A stretch of DNA of 64,000 bases from Gluconacetobacter aggeris (lineage in GTDB: Bacteria; Pseudomonadota; Alphaproteobacteria; Acetobacterales; Acetobacteraceae), in NCBI RefSeq assembly GCF_014174395.1, contig NZ_JABEQD010000001.1, positions 124,001 through 188,000 of the forward strand, given 5' to 3'. Positions 1 through 7,825 of the stretch are shown in pieces. The notes beneath the pieces were generated by a model. It ran no database searches. It was given only the letters and a program-made list of their open reading frames with translations, and was not told where the DNA came from. A program made the translations under genes and the position numbers. Each line of letters begins with the position of its first letter. Within the stretch, counting starts at the first letter, position 1.

Positions 1-1194
<1,194 letters not shown>

Positions 1195-1231
1195 CCGGTG
1201 CGAGCGGCTGACCGTCGTGGCGGGCGCGGGG

Positions 1232-1627
1232 TTATCGTTCGTCGTATCGTGACTGCGCGTCCCGCACCTGCTGCCAGTTCTCCTTGACCCAATCGACCAG
1301 CCCCTGCGTTGGGCGCAGCAGGCTTCGGCCGAGATCGGTCATTTCATATTCGACGCGCGGGGGGATTTCGGGGAAGAGTTCGCGGGTGACCATTCCGTCG
1401 CGTTCGAGCATCTTGAGGGTGGAGGAGAGCATCCGTTGCGAGATGCCCGGGACCGCGCGTTCCAGCTCGGAAAACCGGGCGCGGCCGCCCAGGAGGTCGA
1501 GCGACAGGACGATGAAGATCGTCCATTTGTCGCCCACCTTCGTCAGCAGTTCCCGGACCGCCATCGGGTCCGAGCTGCGGCAGATGGCCGCCGGGTCGAG
1601 CTGTTTGGTCCGGGTTGGCTTTCCCAT
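1232..1627 (-). CDS. HxlR-family winged-helix transcriptional regulator
   Basis: A 131-residue DNA-binding protein of the HxlR (DUF24) family. The winged helix is seen around residues 25-110, with the family signature VGDKWTIFIVLSLDLLGG, then RFSELERAVPGISQRMLSSTL (recognition helix) and the wing GMVTRELFPEIPPRVEYEMT. One cysteine (C16 in AAICRSSDP) sits just before the domain, the position used by YodB/HypR-type members to sense electrophiles. The gene is divergent from a SnoaL-like gene and azoR, with inverted repeats in the shared intergenic region, which suggests it represses that pair. In Bacillus the relative YodB controls an azoreductase gene; applying this here is inference. Confidence 0.9.
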   Translation of the reverse strand: MGKPTRTKQLDPAAICRSSDPMAVRELLTKVGDKWTIFIVLSLDLLGGRARFSELERAVPGISQRMLSSTLKMLERDGMVTRELFPEIPPRVEYEMTDLGRSLLRPTQGLVDWVKENWQQVRDAQSRYDER

Positions 1628-1628
1628 A

Positions 1629-1646
1629 ACTTACCTCGACGTAAGT
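1629..1646. promoter_or_regulatory. Inverted repeat, candidate HxlR operator
   Basis: ACTTAC and GTAAGT form a perfect 6-bp inverted repeat with a 6-bp spacer, directly upstream of the HxlR start codon. The dimension fits a winged-helix dimer site, and an autoregulatory operator is the simplest reading. The link to the HxlR protein is inference from position. Confidence 0.45.
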
Positions 1647-1679
1647 GACTGATGTAAAAGTGCCTTCTTATACTGAACA

Positions 1680-1714
1680 GGCTTACGATCTATATGGAGC
1701 TCTCGTTCCGTAAG
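1680..1714. promoter_or_regulatory. Second inverted repeat in the HxlR/azoR intergenic region
   Basis: GCTTACG (1680-1686) and CGTAAGC (1708-1714) are perfect complements about 21 bp apart. They share the CTTAC/GTAAG core with the repeat at 1629-1646, so both may be bound by the same divergently encoded HxlR regulator, this one controlling the SnoaL-azoR side. Confidence 0.4.
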
Positions 1715-1742
1715 CAACATCGCGAACCGTGGAGAGATCCGG

Positions 1743-2180
1743 ATGCCAGATCGGGATTACGCAGCCTACCAACGTGCCGCCCCTTATTTCGATCTCGTCC
1801 GCAACGCGCTCGGCGTGCTGGTCGATGGCGCGCATTTCTTTGACGTCGTCACCGACGAGACGATCTATGAAGTGCTCTATGACGTGCCCGGCTGGCCGCG
1901 CGTCATCACGGGGCGGGCCGACCTGATGGCGGCCTTCAGGGGCTATGTCAGCGCCGTCGCGCTGCGGTCCGCCGACCGGCTGGTGGTACACAGGGCGGAT
2001 GACGGCGCCGTCCTGATCATGGAATATGAAGTCCACGGCACGATCCTTGCGAGCGGCGTGCAATATGACAACCGGTTCTGCTCGATCATCAGGATCGAAA
2101 ACCGCAAGATCGTGCATTGGCGCGATTATATGGACTCGCTCGCGGCCTGGACCGCGCTGACGGCGAAGCGGGGGGCGTGA
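1743..2180 (+). CDS. SnoaL-like / NTF2-fold protein
   Basis: A 145-residue protein with the shape of the SnoaL/NTF2-like fold: N-terminal helices, then alternating strands ending in VQYDNRFCSIIRIENRKIVHWRDYMDS, the typical closing strands of this family. Such proteins are small cone-shaped isomerases, hydrolases or ligand binders; no specific reaction can be assigned. It ends 4 bp before the azoR start, so the two genes are probably co-transcribed from the promoter shared with the HxlR regulator. The likely role is handling a small organic compound together with the azoreductase, which is inference. Confidence 0.8.
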   Translation: MPDRDYAAYQRAAPYFDLVRNALGVLVDGAHFFDVVTDETIYEVLYDVPGWPRVITGRADLMAAFRGYVSAVALRSADRLVVHRADDGAVLIMEYEVHGTILASGVQYDNRFCSIIRIENRKIVHWRDYMDSLAAWTALTAKRGA

Positions 2181-2184
2181 GGCC

Positions 2185-2793
2185 ATGAAGCAGGTTCTCA
2201 TGATCGAGATCAGCCCGAGGGGGCAGGAATCGGCCAGCCGGGCGGTCGCCGATGCGCTCGCGGCCCGGCTTGGCGATCTTTATCCGTCGGCGCGGCTGGT
2301 GCGGCGGGATCTGGCGGCCGTGCATCTGCCGCATCTGGATGGGACCACGCTGCGGGCCATTGCGACGCCGGACCCGGCGGAAGGGGCACGGTTGGAAGAC
2401 CATGCCCGCCTGTCCGACCGATTGACCGACGAGCTTCTGGCGTCCGATCTGCTGGTGATCGCGACGCCCATGTGGAATTTTGGCATTCCATCGGCGCTCA
2501 AGGCCTGGATCGACCTGGTCGTGCGGCCGGGCCGGACGTTTCGATATGGCCCGGATGGTGTCGATGGTCTGGCCAAGGGGAGGAAGGCGATCCTGGTCAT
2601 CGCGTCCGGTGGCGTCTTTACGGAGGGGCCGTGGCGACCGTGGGATTTCGTCGAGCCGTATCTGCGTCAGATCCTGGGCTTTATCGGCATCGCGGATGTG
2701 CAGGTTGTTCGGGTCGAGGGCATGAACATTCCGGCCCTGGCGCCCGATGCCGTGCGGAAAGCGAAGGATTCTGTCGGGGCGCTTGTGCTGTAG
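2185..2793 (+). CDS. azoR: FMN-dependent NADH:quinone oxidoreductase / azoreductase
   Basis: A cytosolic flavodoxin-fold enzyme of the AzoR family (202 residues; family usual about 200). It would use NADH and FMN for two-electron reduction of quinones or azo compounds. Visible family features are the N-terminal strand with the phosphate loop ([15 protein letters not shown]), the [16 protein letters not shown] motif near residue 95 that contacts FMN, and [11 protein letters not shown] near residue 140. It follows the SnoaL-like gene by 4 bp and is divergent from an HxlR regulator, an arrangement that suggests induction by quinones or other electrophiles. Confidence 0.92.
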   Translation: MKQVLMIEISPRGQESASRAVADALAARLGDLYPSARLVRRDLAAVHLPHLDGTTLRAIATPDPAEGARLEDHARLSDRLTDELLASDLLVIATPMWNFGIPSALKAWIDLVVRPGRTFRYGPDGVDGLAKGRKAILVIASGGVFTEGPWRPWDFVEPYLRQILGFIGIADVQVVRVEGMNIPALAPDAVRKAKDSVGALVL

Positions 2794-2820
2794 CGATGGT
2801 CTGAAACCGGGCGCGCGGGC

Positions 2821-2914
2821 TCAGGATGGCGCGCGCATTTCGTGCCGTGGCAGGGCGACGAGTGCCGAGGCCAGCCCCGCCGCCGCGCCGACGGCCAGCG
2901 CCCAGCGCGGGCCG
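2821..2914 (-). pseudogene. 3'-terminal remnant of an MFS transporter gene
   Basis: About 94 bp closely match the last codons and TGA stop of the intact MFS gene that ends at 7826, including the stop codon itself. The remnant lacks 18 bp of a short repeated coding segment that is present in the intact copy. The match stops abruptly at about 2914, where an unrelated gene fragment on the other strand begins. It is non-functional and marks one side of a deletion junction. Confidence 0.75.
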
Positions 2915-3049
2915 GAGGATTATAACTGCCTGCATCAGGATTTGTACGGTGTGCAGGTCCTCCCGATCCAGCTCGCGATCCTGCTGTCACGACCGGAGGT
3001 GGATTTTACCGGGGGCGAATTCGTGCTCTCGCAATCCCTTTTGGCATGA
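2915..3049 (+). pseudogene. Internal remnant of a 2OG-Fe(II) oxygenase gene
   Basis: Starting exactly at the MFS-remnant breakpoint, the plus strand reads [18 protein letters not shown] and then a stretch with FTGGEFVL. This matches my recollection of the metal-binding segment (HxD, here HQD) of the 2OG-Fe(II) oxygenases once called DUF2086. About 40 residues remain, followed by SQSLLA and a stop. Both the N-terminal half and the C-terminal half with the second histidine and the arginine are missing, so it cannot be an enzyme. Family assignment is from remembered motifs and should be checked by search. Confidence 0.6.
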
Positions 3050-3246
3050 CTCGCTGACCATCCAGATTTCGCTATTAGGGCGGCATTTGTGCCTTGCCGG
3101 CAACTGGTCGACGAAGGACGAACCGCATGATTTTTGCATGGAAAATTATAATATTCAGGAAAACCAATAAAGACCGTTCAGCATAACGAATTATTTTTCT
3201 CCATTATTTCATGACAGAGTCTCCCGATATGTATGTGGAGACTATG
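3050..3246. other. AT-rich intergenic stretch upstream of the HisC-like gene
   Basis: This non-coding stretch is visibly richer in A and T than the flanking core genes, especially from about 3120 to 3210. It probably holds the promoter of the following gene and marks the left boundary of a compositionally distinct block reaching to about 6.9 kb. No clear -35/-10 pair, repeat or RNA gene could be defined. Confidence 0.4.
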
Positions 3247-4383
3247 ATGGCATCAGGTCCGTTTTTATCGACGCGTCGGCGTCTCAGTAGGATGGCGACA
3301 GTGGCAACGTCCTTGCTTGCCACCCGACTGATAACTGGCGTCCAAGCAAAGGAATCTGGTGTACAGCAGTCGTCGGGGCGATATGCTGTGATACTCAGTC
3401 AAAACACCAGCCCTACTGGACCATGCAACGAAGCCATCCGGGTATCAGACGCCATCACTCCTCATCTCCAGCATTATTGGCCGCATGGAGATGAATTGTC
3501 GCTGCTGGGACAAGCTGCGTCGAAACGTTACGGCATTGCTCCATATTTCATCAAGGCATGGAGCGGATCAAGTGACCCGGCCTTTCGCGCGGTCGTGGCA
3601 TTTACCGGACCTATGCGAGGGTTGGTCATGGCCGATCCCTCATGGGAACTTATCTTCCAATCCGCGCCTCTGACGAGGGCGCCGGTCCATAAGGTTCCTC
3701 TCACACAAGACTATGCGCACGATGTGAAGTCGATGCGCGCGGCCAATCCGCATGCAGGTCTCTATTTTATCTGCAATCCCAACAATCCAACGGGTACTCT
3801 GACGCCGTACGAGGATATCGTATGGCTGTTGAAGCACAAGCCACGCGATGCCGTTGTTTTGGTCGACGAGGCTTATATCGAGTTTTCCGACGCAGAGTCC
3901 TGCATTCCGTTAGTTGAACAGGGACATGATATTATCGTGTTACGCACATTCTCAAAAATATACGGAATGGCGGGGATGCGGCTGGGCTTCACGATCGGGC
4001 GTCCAGATCTCATCGAGCGATTGCTGCCCTATGGATTCCCCGATAGTCCACTCTTCTTGTCGATGAACGCGGTGGTAGCCGGAACGGCGAGCTTACAGCA
4101 GAACGCTCTCGTTCCCGCCCGGAAAAAGGCCAATATGTTGGCACGGGACGAGACGTTCGCGTTTTTGCGCGACCATGGTGTCGGCTATATTCCGTCAGAC
4201 TCGAACTGTTTCCTCCTTGATGTCAGGCGGCCTGGCGCTGAATTCGTGGCTGCGATGGCACAGCAAGGGATTATGGTCGGGCGAAGCTGGCCGATATGGC
4301 CGACGCGATCACGCATTACCGTTGAATCAGCGAACGACATGGCGGGTTTCCGCCATGCGCTCTCGGCGGTCATGAGTCTCTGA
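3247..4383 (+). CDS. HisC-family PLP aminotransferase with a twin-arginine-type signal
   Basis: A fold-type I aminotransferase of the histidinol-phosphate aminotransferase family. The N terminus reads STRRRLSRM followed by a hydrophobic stretch and GVQA, resembling a Tat signal peptide with an AxA-like cleavage site, so the enzyme may be periplasmic. Catalytic features are kept: NPNNPTGT, VLVDEAYIEF (Asp contacting the PLP ring) and FSKIYGMAGMRLGF (the Schiff-base lysine). The start at 3247 has GGAG six bases upstream; an ATG at 3211 is in frame but has no ribosome site. Base composition is lower in GC than neighbouring core genes. A separate canonical hisC lies at 53308, so histidine synthesis is not its obvious role. 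Substrate unknown. Confidence 0.82.
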   Translation: MASGPFLSTRRRLSRMATVATSLLATRLITGVQAKESGVQQSSGRYAVILSQNTSPTGPCNEAIRVSDAITPHLQHYWPHGDELSLLGQAASKRYGIAPYFIKAWSGSSDPAFRAVVAFTGPMRGLVMADPSWELIFQSAPLTRAPVHKVPLTQDYAHDVKSMRAANPHAGLYFICNPNNPTGTLTPYEDIVWLLKHKPRDAVVLVDEAYIEFSDAESCIPLVEQGHDIIVLRTFSKIYGMAGMRLGFTIGRPDLIERLLPYGFPDSPLFLSMNAVVAGTASLQQNALVPARKKANMLARDETFAFLRDHGVGYIPSDSNCFLLDVRRPGAEFVAAMAQQGIMVGRSWPIWPTRSRITVESANDMAGFRHALSAVMSL

Positions 4384-4402
4384 ATAAAGGCCGTCACCTC
4401 GA

Positions 4403-5290
4403 TCAGAGACGGATCGGGCGTAGATGTTCCTGTGTGGCTTCCATGACGGCGTCTCGGAACGCCTTTCGAGCAGGAGACAAGGGGCGGCAACCGTCATGCA
4501 GGCAAACTTCAATCCCGGGCCCACGAGGCAGCCCAGGTCGATCCGGTAGAACGGATAAATGATTGGGAAGTCCGACTGGAGTACGGAAGGTCAATCCCAA
4601 TCCCGCACCTGTCGCGGCCCATAAGCCTTGAAGGCTGCGACTGGTAAAAGTCACGCGCCATGGCGTTCCCGCCTTGTCGAGCAGTTCCAGTCCGGTGCGT
4701 CGAAAGCGGCATGGATGACCGTAGAGGGCGAGGTCGATCGGCGCCTCTGGCGTCAACGCCAGAATTATATCAGGAGAGGGACCGATCCAGACCGTCGGAA
4801 GGATTGCAAGCGGTAAGGCATCCGGCCGACCACCGCCGCCGAAGGCCAGCACGAAATCCAAGGCTCCCTGATCCAGTTGCTCGAACAGCAGCCCATTGCG
4901 CTCGACAAAGACTTCGATCAACACGCCGGGGTGGGCGCGCTTGAAGATGCCCAGAAGCGTCGGCAGCCAGGATTCCGAAAAATCCCCGGGCAGGCCGAAG
5001 CGTACGCTGCCCGAAATGGAAAAGCCGTTCACTGCTTCCAGCGTTTCGTCGTTCAGCTCCAGGATTCGCCGCGCATAGGATAGCAGGCGCTCGCCCTGCT
5101 CGGTCAAGATGGTGCCGCGTCCCTCGCGTTGGAAGACTGGTTGGCCGGTCTGATCTTCCAGCTTGCGCATCTGCTGGCTGATAGCGGATTGCGAGCGACC
5201 GAGATGGGCGGCAGCACGATTGAAGCCGCCGAGATCCCGGGCGGTGACGAAAGTACGCAGCACGTCCATATCAAGATTGATGCGCGCCAT
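4403..5290 (-). CDS. LysR-family transcriptional regulator
   Basis: A 295-residue LysR-type regulator. The N-terminal helix-turn-helix is clear: MDVLRTFVTARDLGGFNRAA followed by LGRSQSAISQQMRKLED, with the effector-binding domain from about residue 90 (SGSVRFGLPGDFSESWLP). The frame stays open upstream to 5374, but the family alignment starts at MARINLDMDVLR, and an extended start would place the coding sequence across a 16-bp palindrome that looks like an operator, so 5290 is preferred. It is divergent from a quinone oxidoreductase gene 95 bp away, which is its likely target. Confidence 0.9.
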   Translation of the reverse strand: MARINLDMDVLRTFVTARDLGGFNRAAAHLGRSQSAISQQMRKLEDQTGQPVFQREGRGTILTEQGERLLSYARRILELNDETLEAVNGFSISGSVRFGLPGDFSESWLPTLLGIFKRAHPGVLIEVFVERNGLLFEQLDQGALDFVLAFGGGGRPDALPLAILPTVWIGPSPDIILALTPEAPIDLALYGHPCRFRRTGLELLDKAGTPWRVTFTSRSLQGLWAATGAGLGLTFRTPVGLPNHLSVLPDRPGLPRGPGIEVCLHDGCRPLSPARKAFRDAVMEATQEHLRPIRL

Positions 5291-5318
5291 CGTTCGTATT
5301 TCCTTCATCGGCAATTCA

Positions 5319-5334
5319 GAATAACGCGTTATTC
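5319..5334. promoter_or_regulatory. Perfect 16-bp palindrome between lysR and the quinone reductase gene
   Basis: GAATAACGCGTTATTC is a perfect palindrome midway between the divergent LysR and oxidoreductase starts. LysR regulators bind dyads in such divergent regions, so this is a candidate primary site controlling both genes. Binding is inferred from position and symmetry only. Confidence 0.55.
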
Positions 5335-5385
5335 GAAACTGTTCATAGGCGGTAGGAATCGGTTCCGTCAACACGGAGAACTTCC

Positions 5386-6345
5386 ATGCGTGCCATTCGG
5401 GTTCATGAATTTGGCGGTCCGGACGCGCTCATTCTCGAAGATGTATCGCCTCCGGAACCGGGTGCGGGACAGTCGCTCGTCCGCTTGTATTACGCGGGAC
5501 TCAATTACACGGAGATCTATCAGCGGAGCGGCGTGACGAAGGTGCAATTGCCCTTCATACCAGGCTCGGAAGGTTTTGGCGTGATCGAACGCTCGGCACG
5601 GTTTTCCGTCGGAACGCGAGTGGCCTGGGCCGGATACCCTGGTGCCTACGCGGAATTGGCCGTCGTGCCCGATCACCGGCTTGTCGCAGTGCCGGACGAC
5701 ATTTCGGACGATGTGGCGGCCGCTCTTCTGTTGCAGGGCATAACCGCACATTATCTAATCGAGGACAGCTATTGCGCGCGGGCGGGAGATGTGGCGCTCG
5801 TGCATGCGGCCGCCGGTGGTGTCGGGCTGTTATTGACACAATTGCTGACCGCGAAGGGCGTGGCGGTGATCGGGACTGTATCGTCGGACGCGAAGGCTGC
5901 TCTGGCCCGCGATGCCGGGGCGCATCAAATCGTTCGTTACGATCACGAGCACGTCGCTGCGGCGGTACGAGGCGTGTACCCGGACGGCGTGGACGTCGTT
6001 TATGATTCTGTCGGACAGGCGACATGGACGGCGAGTCTGGCATCGCTGCGCCGTCGCGGCACAATTGTACTATATGGCCATGCCAGCGGCAAGGTCGCGC
6101 CCGTCGATCCGATGCTGTTGGCGCGACACGGCTCGCTCACTCTGACGCGCCCTCTGATCGGCGATTTCATTCCCACGGCGAACGATTTGCAGGAACGAGT
6201 GGATCGCCTGTTCGGATGGGTTCGCAACGGTAGCCTGCGCCCCCTGATCACCCGCAAATACTCGCTTGCCGACGCGGCGCAGGCTCATCGCGACCTCGAA
6301 GCGCGGCGGACCAGCGGCAAAGCTCTGCTGCGTACCGCGAACTAA
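5386..6345 (+). CDS. NADPH:quinone oxidoreductase, zinc-independent MDR family
   Basis: A 319-residue medium-chain dehydrogenase/reductase of the quinone oxidoreductase (QOR) group. It shows the N-terminal GroES-like domain (MRAIRVHEFGGPDAL, IPGSEGFGVIE) and the nucleotide-binding motif HAAAGGVGLLLTQLL near residue 143, and lacks the zinc-ligand cysteine cluster of alcohol dehydrogenases. The ATG at 5386 has CGGAG eleven bases upstream. The gene is divergent from a LysR regulator and followed 22 bp later by a lipocalin-like gene, probably forming one transcript. The likely reaction is NADPH-dependent reduction of quinones or enals; the substrate is not known. Confidence 0.9.
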   Translation: MRAIRVHEFGGPDALILEDVSPPEPGAGQSLVRLYYAGLNYTEIYQRSGVTKVQLPFIPGSEGFGVIERSARFSVGTRVAWAGYPGAYAELAVVPDHRLVAVPDDISDDVAAALLLQGITAHYLIEDSYCARAGDVALVHAAAGGVGLLLTQLLTAKGVAVIGTVSSDAKAALARDAGAHQIVRYDHEHVAAAVRGVYPDGVDVVYDSVGQATWTASLASLRRRGTIVLYGHASGKVAPVDPMLLARHGSLTLTRPLIGDFIPTANDLQERVDRLFGWVRNGSLRPLITRKYSLADAAQAHRDLEARRTSGKALLRTAN

Positions 6346-6367
6346 CTTCTTTTGGAGGATTCTTGGA

Positions 6368-6874
6368 ATGAAAACGCATCTGCATTGTCGTTCGGCCGTT
6401 CTGCTGGCTATGTCTCTGTTGCCCGGAAGTGCGCTAGCCACACCCATGCCATCACTCACCGGCACTTGGGAGCTAACTGCCGCCGACACCCTTTATGCTG
6501 ACGGACACCGGGTTCACGGTTTCGGCGAGCACCCGCAAGGTCGCATGATGGTCGACGGTGAGGGGCGCTATGTCATCGAAATCTACCGTGTTCCTGGCAT
6601 GAACTTCGTATCAGGCAACAAGGCGACCGGAACGGAGGCCGAGTTTCGCGACGCGATGATGCGTAACAGCGTGCATTACGGACATGTCATGCTCGACACG
6701 GTGCATCATCATATCATTTTTGACGTCGAGCGTGCGGTATTCCCGAATTGGGAAGGAAAGCGGCAGGTGCGGGACTATATGCTGGAAGGTGATCGACTCA
6801 GTTACCAGGTGCCGGCTTCATCCACAGGCGATGGAACTACGGCGATTTCGGAGTGGCGTCGGCAGGGAAATTAA
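6368..6874 (+). CDS. Secreted lipocalin-like domain protein
   Basis: A 168-residue protein with a signal peptide (MKTHLHCRSAVLLAMSLL through SALA|TPMP) and a mature domain resembling the bacterial lipocalin-like family: LTGTWELTAADTLYADG at the start of the barrel, then GRMMVDGEGRYVIEIYR. The start at 6368 follows a good ribosome site (GGAGGATTCTTGGA). It lies 22 bp behind the quinone oxidoreductase gene and is likely co-transcribed. Proteins of this family probably bind small hydrophobic ligands in the periplasm; the ligand cannot be told from sequence. Confidence 0.8.
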   Translation: MKTHLHCRSAVLLAMSLLPGSALATPMPSLTGTWELTAADTLYADGHRVHGFGEHPQGRMMVDGEGRYVIEIYRVPGMNFVSGNKATGTEAEFRDAMMRNSVHYGHVMLDTVHHHIIFDVERAVFPNWEGKRQVRDYMLEGDRLSYQVPASSTGDGTTAISEWRRQGN

Positions 6875-7006
6875 GCGTTACGCGCGAATACGCCCATCTC
6901 AATCTTTGCCTGAATCAAATTGCCCTAATTTTCCGGATTGGGGCACAAAAAAGCCCGCGAGAATTATATGGAACAGGATGACAGACCGTCGCATGAAAGA
7001 CGGGTT

Positions 7007-7291
7007 TCAGTCGTCCTGACGTTGCTCGCGGCTGTGCCAGATACGGAGAATGTAAATGCTGTCCCCGGCGATTTCATAACGCACTTCATAGTCGCCGATC
7101 AGGAGACGCCGGACCTCTCGGTGATCGTATTGCGCCAGGCTTTCGCCGATCCGTGGGAAGGCGATCAGACGTTCGGGAGCAGCGATGAGGGCCTGCACGT
7201 TTCGCGCCGCCACCGCCGGATTATGAAAGGCAAGAAAATCATGCAGGCGCGTGACGTCACCCGCCGCTTTGTCTGTCCATCGGATGTCCAT
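7007..7291 (-). CDS. RelE/ParE-family toxin
   Basis: A 94-residue protein with the ParE/RelE fold: IRWTDKAAGDVTRLHDFLA at the N terminus, the central IGESLAQYDHREVRRLLIGDYEVRYEI and the closing strand IYILRIWHSREQR, which is typical of ParE-type toxins. Its ATG follows the TAA of the upstream antitoxin gene without any gap, so the two are translationally coupled. ParE members poison gyrase and RelE members cut mRNA; the arginine-rich core and the pairing with an RHH antitoxin favour the ParE side, but the target is not proven. Confidence 0.88.
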   Translation of the reverse strand: MDIRWTDKAAGDVTRLHDFLAFHNPAVAARNVQALIAAPERLIAFPRIGESLAQYDHREVRRLLIGDYEVRYEIAGDSIYILRIWHSREQRQDD

Positions 7292-7570
7292 TTATCGTAC
7301 GATGGGCGAGGGCAAAGGCCGGTCCGTGGAGAGGCTGTCGGCCCAGGCCCGCATGGCGCTGTGGTCGATGACACGCCCGGCATCCACGTCCGCGAGGGCT
7401 TCACGGGTCAGGCGGTCGCGTTCTTCTTCCTGCGCCAGATAGGCGCTTAGCGCCTGTTTGACGATCCAGCCCCGCGAGCGTTCGAGCCGGTGGGCGATCT
7501 GATCGACCTGCTCGGCGAGCGCGGCTGGCACATGCGCGGTAATCACGCGGGTCTCCGGTGCTTGTCCCAT
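7292..7570 (-). CDS. Ribbon-helix-helix antitoxin (CopG/ParD type)
   Basis: A 92-residue antitoxin with an N-terminal ribbon-helix-helix (ETRVITAHVPAALAEQVDQIAHRLERSRGWIVKQ in outline, residues 6-40) and an acidic, flexible C-terminal tail that would wrap the toxin. It precedes the ParE-type toxin in the same transcript; its stop codon abuts the toxin start. The RHH dimer is expected to bind its own promoter just upstream (7571-7620), giving autoregulation, as is standard in the family. Confidence 0.88.
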   Translation of the reverse strand: MGQAPETRVITAHVPAALAEQVDQIAHRLERSRGWIVKQALSAYLAQEEERDRLTREALADVDAGRVIDHSAMRAWADSLSTDRPLPSPIVR

Positions 7571-7825
7571 GGGGGTCCTCCGGTCTTAATCGAATCCAAT
7601 CATAGTCAATCAGCATACGAAACGCCACAGAAGCATGGGCGGGCACGCTGGGAAGGAAGAAATCAGGAACGTCCGGTCGTCCCGATGCTGCGCATCGGGC
7701 CATCAAAGGGATAGCCTTCGTTATCGAGGTTACGTGTGTCAGCAACGTATAGACGTCCATCATGCGGCGACCGGCACTCCCCGCCCCCTGAACGCGCGGC
7801 AGGTTTTGAAAAACCGGATGCCCGC

